Under the pieces are notes generated by a model that did not search any database, was not told the DNA's origin, and was given only the letters and a program-made list of their open reading frames with translations. A stretch of DNA of 64,000 nucleotides, taken from NCBI GenBank assembly GCA_963747965.1, contig CAVVGZ010000004.1:558001-622000 (forward strand). Direction: 5' to 3'. The stretch's first letter is position 1. The number at the start of each line of letters is the position of its first letter. This DNA comes from CAVVGZ01 sp963747965 (lineage in GTDB: Bacteria > Chloroflexota > Anaerolineae > Anaerolineales > Anaerolineaceae). The position numbers and the translations under genes are program-made. Of the stretch, positions 45,176 through 54,091 are shown piece by piece.

Positions 45176-45967
45176 ATGCCTGGATTCAAAAAATATATTA
45201 ACCCCACCATTGCTTTCATTTTGTTAATTACCTTGCTTTCCGCATGTACTCCAGCTCCGGTGGTCGAAAATATCGAAGTAACCCGCCTCGTCCCCCAGAC
45301 TGTCGTCGTTACCCAGATCATGGAGATAATCCTGACCGCTACCAGCCTTCCGCCGACTGAAACTCCCTTGCCAACCAGTTCACCCACCCCGGAGACTGTG
45401 ACCAACACCACCCAGACAGTTGAGCCTGGCCAGGTTAATCCAGTTGGACTGAGTGCCTGGTGTTTTCCGGAAGGGGTCCTCTTTCCTGAAAAATATATCG
45501 ATGCAAACGCAACCATACATGAAGCTGGCGAGCAGTATGGTTTTATCAACGGCGCCCTGGAAATCACCAACATTCCCAAGACTTCCTGTACATTCGTTTA
45601 CCAGTTTGACCAGCCGGTTGCTGCCGGGACCAGCCTGAATATCCACGATATCGGCCAGAAAAAAGCCTGGCTCACCACCCAATTAACACCCTCCGCTGCC
45701 GATCCGAGCAAGGCATTTGCTACCCTGACCCATGCCTATATCGTCAATCCGCCGGGATGGGATTTTTACTACGATTTTGTAGTTAATGGAGCGGATGGCA
45801 GCCTGATCCGTACCGACCGGGTCAATATCCACCGCTGGGATCCCGGAGTATGCTGGGATGGGGTAAAACCGTATTGGCCTTCGCTGCGCTGCCGTGAGAA
45901 ACAGGATTCTCATCCCTGGGATTATGGTTACACTCCTCCGCCCCCCGAGGTCATCGAGGAGGAATAG
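45176..45967 (+). CDS. Lipoprotein of unknown function
   Basis: Signal peptide with lipobox LLSAC, Pro/Thr spacer (about residues 55-85), then a Cys-containing beta domain (LSAWCFPEGV to RCREKQDSHPWDYGY) and an acidic Pro-rich end. ATG 45176 is chosen since AGGAG lies seven bases before it; ATG 45158 is in frame. I do not recognise the domain. Cysteine spacing suggests disulfides in an extracytoplasmic fold. A short gap separates it from the exonuclease gene on the same strand. Confidence 0.6.
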   Translation: MPGFKKYINPTIAFILLITLLSACTPAPVVENIEVTRLVPQTVVVTQIMEIILTATSLPPTETPLPTSSPTPETVTNTTQTVEPGQVNPVGLSAWCFPEGVLFPEKYIDANATIHEAGEQYGFINGALEITNIPKTSCTFVYQFDQPVAAGTSLNIHDIGQKKAWLTTQLTPSAADPSKAFATLTHAYIVNPPGWDFYYDFVVNGADGSLIRTDRVNIHRWDPGVCWDGVKPYWPSLRCREKQDSHPWDYGYTPPPPEVIEEE

Positions 45968-46068
45968 AATCATCCACACCTGTTTTCATGTGCTCCATGG
46001 CAAGTATAAATCGAATAATCCATATCCCTTGAAAGGCAGTCAAATCATGGAAAATTATCCGCTGGGGC

Positions 46069-46686
46069 TTGAATAGGTTGAGCAGAGACAAAAAAATACT
46101 GGACCGGATCAATGTGGTTGATATTGAATCCACCTGTTGGGAAGGTGAACCACCCCCGGACCAGTGCAGCGAGATTATTGAGATTGGTATCTGTACATTG
46201 GATGTCGCCTCCGGAGAACGGCTGGATCGGGAAAGCATCCTGATCAAGCCGCTGGTCTCCCGGGTAAGCGAATTCTGCACACACCTGACCACCATCACCC
46301 AGCAAATGGTCGATGAAGGCATCCTGTTTTCCGAAGCCTGCCTGATCCTGCAAAACAAGTACAGCTCCCGCCGGCGTGTATGGGCCAGCTACGGGGATTA
46401 TGATCGAAAAATGATGCTCAAGCAGTGCTGTAAACTGGATGTTGCCTATCCCTTTGGTGATACCCACATCAACATAAAAAATATCCTTGCAGTCATGCTC
46501 GGTTTTCCTAAAGAAGCAGGCATGGATCAGGCGCTTGCCCTGCTGGATATGCCATTAATCGGAACGCATCACCGCGGTGTGGATGATGCCTGGAACATGG
46601 CCGGGATGTTATCCAGTCTTCTCCTCAATACCAGGAAGGCATTCCCGCCGGAAGTAATATCTAAATCAAGAACATTGGGTAGGTGA
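46069..46686 (+). CDS. DEDDh-type 3'-5' exonuclease
   Basis: RNase T/DnaQ-like exonuclease of about 205 residues. ExoI is VVDIESTCWEG (D18, E20), ExoII contains ASYGDYD, and ExoIII is HHRGVDDAWNMA with the His and Asp of the DEDDh type. The CWEG segment and overall length resemble the KapD/ERI-1-like branch. No ATG exists at the expected start; TTG 46069 or TTG 46078 must be used. Its stop overlaps the next gene's GTG start by four bases. Confidence 0.82.
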   Translation: MNRLSRDKKILDRINVVDIESTCWEGEPPPDQCSEIIEIGICTLDVASGERLDRESILIKPLVSRVSEFCTHLTTITQQMVDEGILFSEACLILQNKYSSRRRVWASYGDYDRKMMLKQCCKLDVAYPFGDTHINIKNILAVMLGFPKEAGMDQALALLDMPLIGTHHRGVDDAWNMAGMLSSLLLNTRKAFPPEVISKSRTLGR

Positions 46687-47144
46687 AATTGGCAGTGCCG
46701 GAAAATGCGGTTATCCGAACAGCCCGTTTAGAAGATGCTGCACAAATTGCAGGATTATGCGGCCAATTGGGTTACGTGGCAACTGCGGAAACTATCCGTG
46801 AACGCCTCATCCTGCTGCTTCCAGAGAATAGGCACAGGATACTGGTAGCCGAAATCAGCGGTAAGGAAATCGCCGGCTGGATGCATGCCCTTATCGTCCA
46901 ATTGCTGGAGTCCCCACCTTTTGTTGAAATCGGCGGAATTGTCGTGGATTCAGGCTATCGTCGCCTGGGTATTGGCAAACTATTAATTACTGACGCCGAA
47001 GCATGGGCCCTGGAAAATGGCCTCGATTGTGTCAGGCTGCGTTCCAACATGATCCGCCTGGAAGCCCACGAATTCTACCCTTCCATCGGGTATACGCATA
47101 CCAAAACCCAGAAAACCTATCAAAAATTCCTTAAATCCGGGTAG
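46683..47144 (+). CDS. GNAT-family N-acetyltransferase
   Basis: A 153-residue GNAT enzyme. The acetyl-CoA-binding motif A is VDSGYRRLGIGKLLITDAE, and the C-terminal strand AHEFYPSIGYTHTKTQ carries the usual FY-x-x-x-G-Y-x pattern. It starts with GTG, overlapping the exonuclease stop by four bases, so the two are co-translated. Substrate unknown. Confidence 0.88.
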   Translation: MKLAVPENAVIRTARLEDAAQIAGLCGQLGYVATAETIRERLILLLPENRHRILVAEISGKEIAGWMHALIVQLLESPPFVEIGGIVVDSGYRRLGIGKLLITDAEAWALENGLDCVRLRSNMIRLEAHEFYPSIGYTHTKTQKTYQKFLKSG

Positions 47145-47290
47145 GCTCGTTTGGTACTTGCGTACATTTCCCCTGGCAATAAGCCGTAATTTTTATTACT
47201 CAGGTCACACCCCCGGCACGATGCAACTGTCTTTCCATCCTCATCCGCAAAGAATCAATGCAACCAAATAATTAATGTGATTATTCTCAC

Positions 47291-47319
47291 TTGACACTTT
47301 TTCAGCCCGGAACTAAACT
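47291..47319 (+). promoter_or_regulatory. Sigma-70-type promoter of the molybdopterin-fold lipoprotein gene
   Basis: TTGACA (47291-47296), 17 bases, TAAACT (47314-47319). The next gene begins 50 bases downstream with a strong AAGGAG site. Confidence 0.6.
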
Positions 47320-47322
47320 TGA

Positions 47323-47345
47323 TTGTATCAATTGTAGGGATACAA
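47323..47345 (+). promoter_or_regulatory. Candidate operator overlapping the transcription start
   Basis: TTGTATC (47323-47329) and GATACAA (47339-47345) form a perfect 7-bp inverted repeat with nine bases between, located where transcription from the promoter would start. Confidence 0.45.
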
Positions 47346-47368
47346 CTATTTAATTCAAGGAGAATAAT

Positions 47369-48826
47369 GTGAAGCAATTATTTATATCAGGTATGGCTGT
47401 TCTTTTATGTTTAACCCTGGCTGCCTGCCAGCCAGCGGCAGCTCCTGCTGCGGAGCCTACGGCTATGCCAGTCGAGGCAACTGTGGAACCAACTACAGCG
47501 CCGGTGGCGGAGCCAATTTTAGAGCTTGTTTCCGGGACAGAGTCCAAATCAATCACCCTGGATGATTTAAAAGCAATGGCGGTCGTCGAAGGACAGGCCG
47601 GAATCAAGAGCAGTACCGGGAAAATCACTCCTCCTGCCGTCTTTAAAGGCGTATCCCTGAAGGATCTGGCAGAACTTGTCGGTGGTGTCAGCGAAGAAAG
47701 CGGCATGAATCTGGTTGCTGAAGATGGCTACGCCATCTCTTTCTCCTACGATCAAATCATGAACGGTACATTCATTTCGTATGATCCAGCCACCGGGGAT
47801 GAATTAAAAAATCCACCCCCCTTGCAGCCGATACTGGCATATGAAATGGACGGAAAGCCCCTCGATCCCAAATCGGATGGTAATTTACGCCTGGTAATCA
47901 TCAGTGATGAACCTGCCCAGGTCACCGATGGACACTGGTCTGTAAAATGGGTAAACAAAGCGGAAGTAAAATCCTTTGTCCAGGATTGGACGCTCCAATT
48001 AAACGGTGCCATCAACGAAACCATTGACAGGTCTTCTGTTGAATCCTGCATTAATTGCCATGGGGTAAGCTGGAAAGACGATCAAGCTCAGGAGTGGAAG
48101 GGTGTTCCCCTGTTTTATCTGCTGGGTTATGTGGATGATGAGATCAAGCACGAGGGTCCCGCCTTTAATGACGCTCTGGCAGCGGAGGGCTACACCTTCG
48201 ATTTAATCGCATCAGACGGCTATACCGTAACCATGGAAAGCGCTCCGGCTGCCCGCAATGACAGCTGGATCGTTGCAGAAACTGTGGACGGAAATCCTCT
48301 TCCTGAAAAATATTTCCCGCTGCGCCTTGTGGGAGACGGCCTGGAAAAGAACCAGATGGTCGGTGCCGTAACCACCATTCAAATAAATCCTGGTACAGCT
48401 GAAACACCCGCTGGAACGAGCCCCACCCCTGAGGCTGCAGGCGGCAGCTTGCCGTCGGTCCCTATCGACCAGGCAGATGTCGTATTTACCGGGTTGGTCA
48501 ATGCCGAAACCGGATTGGATGAGCCTGGACTGCGCACACTCGAAGTGGTTAAAATATCTGCAGAGCATCCAAAAAAAGGCCCCCAGGATTATGAAGGCGT
48601 GCGTCTCAATATGCTGTTAGACCAGGTTGGTGTGAAGGAGGCTGCTGCTGTTCTCGTACTGACTGCCGGCGACGGTTTTTCCAGCGAGGTATCCCTGGCG
48701 GATGTGCGCGCCTGTGCCGACTGCCTGATCGCTTTCACAGAGACTGAAGGCGATATGATGATGGTAATGCCGGGAATGGCCAGCAATACCTGGGTGAAAG
48801 ACATCGCCACCATTGAAGCTAAATAG
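47369..48826 (+). CDS. Lipoprotein with molybdopterin-oxidoreductase (SUOX-like) folds and a CxxCH motif
   Basis: Lipoprotein (lipobox TLAAC) with an Ala/Pro/Glu spacer and three consecutive regions resembling the oxidoreductase molybdopterin-binding fold. They show the family's repeated pattern: a KSITLDDLKAM-type start, KGVSLKDLAELVGG, DGYAISFSYDQI and LRLV-type ends (about residues 48-215, 220-350, 370-485). The middle one holds SCINCHGVSW (C227, C230, H231), which could bind haem c or be a variant of the cofactor Cys region. The start is GTG because the ATG two bases earlier runs into a stop; AAGGAGA precedes it. Whether it binds molybdopterin is unknown. A tungstate/molybdate uptake pair follows in the same direction. 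Confidence 0.7.
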   Translation: MKQLFISGMAVLLCLTLAACQPAAAPAAEPTAMPVEATVEPTTAPVAEPILELVSGTESKSITLDDLKAMAVVEGQAGIKSSTGKITPPAVFKGVSLKDLAELVGGVSEESGMNLVAEDGYAISFSYDQIMNGTFISYDPATGDELKNPPPLQPILAYEMDGKPLDPKSDGNLRLVIISDEPAQVTDGHWSVKWVNKAEVKSFVQDWTLQLNGAINETIDRSSVESCINCHGVSWKDDQAQEWKGVPLFYLLGYVDDEIKHEGPAFNDALAAEGYTFDLIASDGYTVTMESAPAARNDSWIVAETVDGNPLPEKYFPLRLVGDGLEKNQMVGAVTTIQINPGTAETPAGTSPTPEAAGGSLPSVPIDQADVVFTGLVNAETGLDEPGLRTLEVVKISAEHPKKGPQDYEGVRLNMLLDQVGVKEAAAVLVLTAGDGFSSEVSLADVRACADCLIAFTETEGDMMMVMPGMASNTWVKDIATIEAK

Positions 48827-48878
48827 GATACAAATGGATCACAGTAGAATTGGAGCAGTGCTTTAATAAATGAAAATC

Positions 48879-48930
48879 AAGGACACGGAGAGTTCCAGAA
48901 GGATGACCATTCTGGTTCCTCCGTGTCCTT
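48879..48930 (+). terminator. Large two-tier hairpin terminator
   Basis: The outer 12-bp stem AAGGACACGGAG/CTCCGTGTCCTT (48879-48890, 48919-48930) encloses an inner 6-bp stem CCAGAA/TTCTGG (48895-48900, 48910-48915). The following bases (CTATTTC) are only weakly T-rich. Confidence 0.6.
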
Positions 48931-48999
48931 CTATTTCGCAATTATTGAACAATCCATCCAAAATTTATTCCCATTGCGAAAAATAATGGTTCCATCGTC

Positions 49000-50118
49000 A
49001 TGTTAAGAAGTTCATTTGCCTGTGCCTGCCTCATCATCCTGACTGCCCTCATACCGGGATGTTACATTCCCAATTCGGATGGAATAGGGACAAAACCTGC
49101 AGACCATGCCCCCCAAACTCCTGCGGAAAAGACCAAACTGGTGGTATTTGCAGCCGGCAGCCTGATTGTACCCTTCCAGGAATTAGAAACAGCATTTGAA
49201 GAGGCCCATCCTGAAGTTGATGTCCAGATGGAGTACCACGGCAGCATCCAGGTAATCCGTCATGTGACCGAATTACACGAGCCAATCGATGTTGTGGCCA
49301 CTGCCGATGCATCCTTGATTCCGCAGTTAATGTTTGCTGTTGATGATGAGCAGACAGGCCAACCCTACGCCGATTGGTATATCCGCTTCGCCGGGAATAA
49401 GCTCGCCCTGGCATACCATCCGGACAGCCAATACGCAGCCGAAATCACCAGCGAAAACTGGGCTGAGGTCCTGGCAAGACCTGACGTGCGCCTGGGGCTG
49501 TCCGATCCGCGTTTCGACGCCCTGGGTTACCGCACATTTATGGCTGTTGCGCTTCAGGAACAGCTCCAAAAGAACTACAAGTTATTCAACGACTTGTTTG
49601 CCGGGCAGTTTTCCACTCCGGTGACCATCTTCCGGGAAGACAACAGCGTCCTGGTCCATGTACCGGAGATCCTGGAAACTACCGCCGGCAGTCATATCCT
49701 CATGCGCGGCGCCAGCATCCAGCTGGTCGCCCTCCTGGAGAGCAGGGATATCGACTACGCCTTCGAATATGAATCCGTAATACGTCAGCACGGATTACAG
49801 ATGCTGGACCTTCCGGATCAGGTCAACCTCAGCCGGGAACAGTGGGATCCATTTTACGGCATGGTCGATGTGGGACTGGATTTTAAACGGTTTTCCAGCC
49901 TGCAGCCGCACTTCCAGGGTGAACATATTGCTTATGGGATCACCATTCCCGGCAATGCGCCTCAACCGCAAACCGCTGAAGCATTTATACAATTTCTGTT
50001 GGGTGAAACCGGCCGCAGGATCATGGCAGAAAACTACCACCCCGTTTTTGAACAACCGCAGGCGACCGGATATGAATCCATGCCGCCAGGTCTCAAGCAA
50101 ATAACAATCCAGGAGTAA
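49000..50118 (+). CDS. wtpA: Tungstate/molybdate-binding lipoprotein WtpA
   Basis: ABC solute-binding lipoprotein (lipobox LIPGC) of 372 residues. VVFAAGSLIVPFQELETAFE, the Gly-Ser of EYHGSIQVIRHVTEL, TADASLIPQLM and GLSDPRFDALGYRTF match the WtpA/ModA-type oxyanion-binding family. The DWYIRFAGNKLALAY segment favours WtpA over ModA. It delivers tungstate or molybdate to the adjacent permease. The ribosome site is weak. Confidence 0.82.
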   Translation: MLRSSFACACLIILTALIPGCYIPNSDGIGTKPADHAPQTPAEKTKLVVFAAGSLIVPFQELETAFEEAHPEVDVQMEYHGSIQVIRHVTELHEPIDVVATADASLIPQLMFAVDDEQTGQPYADWYIRFAGNKLALAYHPDSQYAAEITSENWAEVLARPDVRLGLSDPRFDALGYRTFMAVALQEQLQKNYKLFNDLFAGQFSTPVTIFREDNSVLVHVPEILETTAGSHILMRGASIQLVALLESRDIDYAFEYESVIRQHGLQMLDLPDQVNLSREQWDPFYGMVDVGLDFKRFSSLQPHFQGEHIAYGITIPGNAPQPQTAEAFIQFLLGETGRRIMAENYHPVFEQPQATGYESMPPGLKQITIQE

Positions 50119-50123
50119 GGCCT

Positions 50124-50906
50124 ATGAAACGCTACCGCCGGTCTTTGCTTGCCGTTTTTGGTACGGCGAGTGTATTGTTAGTGTTATTTATGCTGGCTCC
50201 GCTTGTGCAAACTCTCCTGGGTACAAATTGGCGGGATTTCTTCGCTGCCTTCACGGATGAAGAACTCCTCCGCTCAACGAAGGTAACGTTTGGATCTGCT
50301 CTGCTGGCAACCGGGCTGGGTTTACCTGGAGGGGTCTCCCTGGCTTATTTGCTGGCACGCCGTTCATTTCGTGGGCGCAGGCTGGTACAGGCACTCATCA
50401 ATCTGCCGGTAGTTATTCCGCATACAGCTGCCGGGGTTGCCCTGCTGATGGTATTTGGCCGTTATGGATGGCTGGGACGTGTTTTTTCTCCCTTTGGGAT
50501 TACATTTACAGACAGCATCGCCGGAATAACCGTGGCAATGGCTTTCGTCAGTATCCCTTACCTTGTAAATTCCGCCCGGGAGTCCTTTTCCATGACCTCC
50601 CAGGAGTTGGAAATGGCTGCCATGGTTGACGGTGCCTCGCCCTGGCAGGTTTTCTGGATGGTAACCTTGCCGCAGGCCTGGCGGGGGGTTTTAGGCGGGG
50701 CTGTAATGATGTGGGCGCGCGGGGTAAGTGAATTCGGTGCCATCGTTATTCTGGCCTACCACCCAAAGGTGCTGCCTGTGCTGGTTTATGAACGATTTGC
50801 AAGCTTTGGCCTTTCAGCCGCATTACCCGCCACTGCTTTCCTCCTGCTTGTGGCATTGCTGGTGTTTGGAATATTGAATTTTGTCATCATGCCCCGCCAT
50901 GATTGA
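50124..50906 (+). CDS. wtpB: Tungstate/molybdate ABC transporter permease WtpB
   Basis: A 260-residue permease with about six membrane segments. The cytoplasmic EAA loop reads ELEMAAMVDGASPWQVFWM, followed by TLPQAWRGV, typical of the ModB/WtpB/CysT family; GAIVILAYHPKVLPVLVYE is characteristic of the tungstate/molybdate branch. It starts five bases after wtpA, with AGGAG inside the wtpA end. The ATPase gene that usually follows is missing; a convergent TauE/SafE gene lies there instead. Confidence 0.83.
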   Translation: MKRYRRSLLAVFGTASVLLVLFMLAPLVQTLLGTNWRDFFAAFTDEELLRSTKVTFGSALLATGLGLPGGVSLAYLLARRSFRGRRLVQALINLPVVIPHTAAGVALLMVFGRYGWLGRVFSPFGITFTDSIAGITVAMAFVSIPYLVNSARESFSMTSQELEMAAMVDGASPWQVFWMVTLPQAWRGVLGGAVMMWARGVSEFGAIVILAYHPKVLPVLVYERFASFGLSAALPATAFLLLVALLVFGILNFVIMPRHD

Positions 50907-50984
50907 ATCCCTGATAAATATCAATAATAATTAGAGACTGTGAATAATTTATTACCAATATGCTCTAAAACAATTTCTGATTGA

Positions 50985-51007
50985 CTCTATATCGCGTGTA
51001 TATAGAG
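50985..51007. promoter_or_regulatory. Inverted repeat with overlapping TTGACT
   Basis: CTCTATAT (50985-50992) and ATATAGAG (51000-51007) are perfect inverted 8-mers around a 7-base spacer, preceded by TTGACT (50981-50986). It lies between convergent genes, where an operator would not be expected; only tiny frames follow on the plus strand. Confidence 0.5.
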
Positions 51008-51115
51008 AAAGGAAATAATATTTTAGAAGCTGAAGGCGGTTATGTTACTCCAAGCAAAGGGATCATTATGACTGAAGCAATGAGCCCTGATCCAGCAGGC
51101 CGGACAATATTAATC

Positions 51116-51862
51116 TCACCCGCCCCCAAATGATAATACAATCGTCCTGATACTTAAAATTGAGATCAAGACACCCACAAAAACCAACATCCACCTTGAC
51201 GGCACCTTGCGGGTAACAAATGCTCCGATTGGTGCGGCAATCACGCCACCCCCAAAAAGCCCCAGGACAATATTCCACTGCAGTGACCCAAGTGTGAGAA
51301 AAAAGGTGATGGCCTCCACTACGGTCACAAAAAACTCGCTGGCATTAACCGATCCGATTGCTTTCCTGGGTTGGTTGCCGTCCGCAATCAGGGTTGTGGT
51401 TACAATCGGTCCCCAGCCGCCTCCCCCGATTGCATCACATAACCCGCCAATAAATCCTAGAAGGCCCACTTTTGTAGAAACTTTCTCAAGAATAATATTC
51501 CGATAAGCCATGTAGAGGATCCGCAAACCCATCAGGAGCAAATAGATCGCCACGATTGGCTTGATAATGTCTGTCGGAATATTAACCAGGATATAAGCAC
51601 CGATCGCCCCCCCTATTACACCCGGAATCACCAGGCGTTTAAACAATCCAACATCCACATTCCCCAATCTGAAATGGGAGATGCCTGAAATGAGCGTTGT
51701 GAATACCTCGGCAGTGTGGACACTGGCGCTTGCGAGGACCGGTGACATTCCCAGGGTCAGAAGGAATGTATTGGAACTGACCCCGTAAGCCATCCCCAAT
51801 GATCCGTCAATCAATTGTGCCAGAAATCCAACAATGATAAACGGTATGATATCTTGATCCAT
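51116..51862 (-). CDS. TauE/SafE-family sulfite/anion exporter
   Basis: Membrane protein of 248 residues with about eight hydrophobic segments. It has the family start GFLAQLIDGSLGMAYGV and the internal repeat GLLGFIGGLCDAIGGGGWGP, the two conserved Gly/Asp-rich loops of TauE/SafE transporters. ATG 51862 is chosen because AGGAGA lies eight bases before it; the frame extends to 51886. Substrate could be sulfite, sulfoacetate or another small anion. Confidence 0.88.
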   Translation of the reverse strand: MDQDIIPFIIVGFLAQLIDGSLGMAYGVSSNTFLLTLGMSPVLASASVHTAEVFTTLISGISHFRLGNVDVGLFKRLVIPGVIGGAIGAYILVNIPTDIIKPIVAIYLLLMGLRILYMAYRNIILEKVSTKVGLLGFIGGLCDAIGGGGWGPIVTTTLIADGNQPRKAIGSVNASEFFVTVVEAITFFLTLGSLQWNIVLGLFGGGVIAAPIGAFVTRKVPSRWMLVFVGVLISILSIRTIVLSFGGG

Positions 51863-52474
51863 TAATAAATTTCTCCTGTGCCGCATATCATCATCAGCTA
51901 AACCTGTTCCACTCCAACTGCTGTAAGGTTGAGAGGCTGATTAATGATTGTGAGTATTATATATTGACTGCCAGGGTCTTTGCAACTTCACCGCACAACT
52001 TTGCCTGTTACCCGCGGATCTGTCACATTCGTTTAGGTATCAGATTTCCTGTAACAGGTAAGTATATTCTGGGATAAACAGTCTTATTAATTAAATAATC
52101 TCAATCCGGAATAGATAGAGATACGATGAATCCAACCGGGAAAAACAAGTATATGTTTGTGGTGGAAATGGTCATATGAGGGCGCTGGTGTTGGCTTGCT
52201 TTGCACGCAATTCCCCTGGTCAGCAATCTGAATGATTCCTTCAGGGGTTTCGGCCATTTGCCTGCAGCGATCCCCGGTAAACATCTGGCCAGGCGGCAGT
52301 ATGGTAGCAAAAGTCGACCCAGTCCTGAAGCATTGCGGTGGCAGACCTGCAGGAGGAGTCATCCCTAAAAAAAATGGCTGCATCCAGATTCACCTGGCTG
52401 GAAACCAACCATGCCCGCAATTGGAGACCGGAATAAAGTCCAACTATTATAATGAATTATGCAGAGGTAATCCT
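51863..52474. other. Intergenic region without a supported gene
   Basis: About 610 bases between divergent genes. The frame of the downstream SRPBCC gene is open back to 52232, but that part lacks a ribosome site and family homology. A short CCTGTAACAGG palindrome occurs near 52048. Nothing else recognised. Confidence 0.4.
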
Positions 52475-52870
52475 ATGGAATCAACCCGATTAACAATTAT
52501 GCTTCCCGTAAGTCCCTTGGAAATCTATGCCGCCTGGCTGGATAGCGAAGAACATTCTAAATTTACCGGTGGTGTTGCAGAAATCGACCCGCACGTGGGC
52601 GGGATTTTCAACATTTGGGATGGTTACATCACTGGAAAAAACCTCCAGCTAGAACCCGGGCATCGCATTTTACAGTCATGGCGTACAACTGAATTTCCAC
52701 CGGGCAGCCCGGACTCTCGCCTGGAAGTGTGTATTGAGTCTAAAAGCGGAGGTGCAGAATTGACTTTAATCCATACTGATATTCCCGATGGACAGGCGGA
52801 AATGTACAGCCAGGGCTGGAAGGAATTTTACTTCGAACCAATGCTTGAATACTTTCAGCATGAACAATAG
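52475..52870 (+). CDS. SRPBCC-fold (AHSA1-like) protein
   Basis: A 131-residue START/AHSA1-type protein with the usual layout: a basic beta strand, SPLEIYAAWLDSEEHSKFTGG, GGIFNIWDGYITGKNLQLEPGHRI, and a long C-terminal helix containing GWKEFYFEPMLEYF. These are small lipid- or stress-related binding folds with no general function. ATG 52475 follows AGAGGT at six bases. Confidence 0.8.
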   Translation: MESTRLTIMLPVSPLEIYAAWLDSEEHSKFTGGVAEIDPHVGGIFNIWDGYITGKNLQLEPGHRILQSWRTTEFPPGSPDSRLEVCIESKSGGAELTLIHTDIPDGQAEMYSQGWKEFYFEPMLEYFQHEQ

Positions 52871-53092
52871 CCAGGATCTTCGTAGTGATGCCAATTATCC
52901 CAACAGCCAAAGCATAAATAGATCGGGATTATTGATTCTTATATTGGGAAGCACGCCTTCTTGCATTCACATTTCCCGGGATAGAATGAAATTTGACAAC
53001 TTATTGGACATTTAATAGTAAGAATCATTGGATGCATGTCATCATAAAATGACAATACCTCATCAAATACGATCCAGGATAATGGAGGATTC

Positions 53093-53935
53093 ATGAAATC
53101 CAGAGCTGTTAGAAACCTTATTGAGCCTCAGATGGTGATTGAAGGAGCCGGTGTTCGTCTGCAGCGCTCCATATCCCCCCAGGTCAGCAATCTCTACGAC
53201 CCTTTCTTGCTTTTCGACCATTTTGCCTTTAATGATCCTGCAGAAGGACCAATCCGTGGTTTCCCCACCCATCCCCACCGCGGCATCGAAACCGTAACTT
53301 ACATGCTGGAAGGAAACGTTCAACATCGCGACAGTCTGGGTAACAGCGGTATCATCGGACCAGGGGATGTCCAGTGGATGACAGCAGGGGGCGGAATTTT
53401 GCATGAAGAAATGCCCCATCGTGGTCCGGATGGAACAATTTATGGCTTTCAGCTGTGGGTGAATCTTCCGGCATCTCTCAAAATGAGTCGTCCAAATTAC
53501 CAGGAAGTAAAAGCAAGCAGTATCCCCGAATCGATCCAGGATGGAATTTCAATCCGGGTTGTAGCCGGCACAGTCAATGGCATCCAAGGACCGGTAAAGC
53601 AAATTGCCGCCAAACCTCTCTATCTGGAAGTTAAACTGCCAGCGCAGTCAACATTCACCCAACAGGTACCACCAGGGCATACAGCTTTAATCTATGTGTT
53701 CGAAGGTGTGGGTAAAATTGCTGACCAACCAGTCAAAGCCCTTAGCATGGCTGTCCTCGAGGACGGAGATTATATCCAGGCACAGGCTGGAGATGTCCCG
53801 ATGCGTTTCATGATCATGGCTGGATCACCCTTTGGCGAACCGGTTGCTCCATATGGACCTTTTGTAATGAATACCCGGGAGGAGATAGCCCAGGCTCTGG
53901 CAGACCTTCGTGCCGGGACTTTTGTTAAGAACTAG
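53093..53935 (+). CDS. Pirin-family bicupin
   Basis: Pirin homologue, 280 residues. The N-terminal cupin has the metal motif FPTHPHRGIETVTYML, and a second Glu-containing motif follows in GDVQWMTAGGGILHEEMP. The C-terminal cupin is the usual degenerate copy. Some pirins show quercetin dioxygenase activity; the role here is unknown. GGAGG precedes the ATG by five bases. Confidence 0.92.
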   Translation: MKSRAVRNLIEPQMVIEGAGVRLQRSISPQVSNLYDPFLLFDHFAFNDPAEGPIRGFPTHPHRGIETVTYMLEGNVQHRDSLGNSGIIGPGDVQWMTAGGGILHEEMPHRGPDGTIYGFQLWVNLPASLKMSRPNYQEVKASSIPESIQDGISIRVVAGTVNGIQGPVKQIAAKPLYLEVKLPAQSTFTQQVPPGHTALIYVFEGVGKIADQPVKALSMAVLEDGDYIQAQAGDVPMRFMIMAGSPFGEPVAPYGPFVMNTREEIAQALADLRAGTFVKN

Positions 53936-53999
53936 CTCTTGTGGAAGTATAATTTGGTCGGTTCGATTAATAATCCGCCAACCCATGAACATATGAAAT

Positions 54000-54034
54000 A
54001 TAAAAAACCGTTAACCGCTCTTGGTTAACAGTTC
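54000..54034 (-). terminator. Terminator after the RNase H gene
   Basis: AACCGTTAACC (54006-54016) pairs with GGTTAACAGTT (54023-54033) with one mismatch. On the minus strand the stem is followed by a run of T. It separates convergent genes. Confidence 0.6.
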
Positions 54035-54091
54035 TAAGAGTATTCAATTTTATCTAAAAATCAGAATACCATTTCCAATCCATCGGGAGGC

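Noticed and set aside
51068..51133. 21-codon frame after the orphan inverted repeat
   Set aside because: It overlaps the 3' end of the TauE/SafE gene and is too short to judge. Mentioned only in the context of the inverted repeat.
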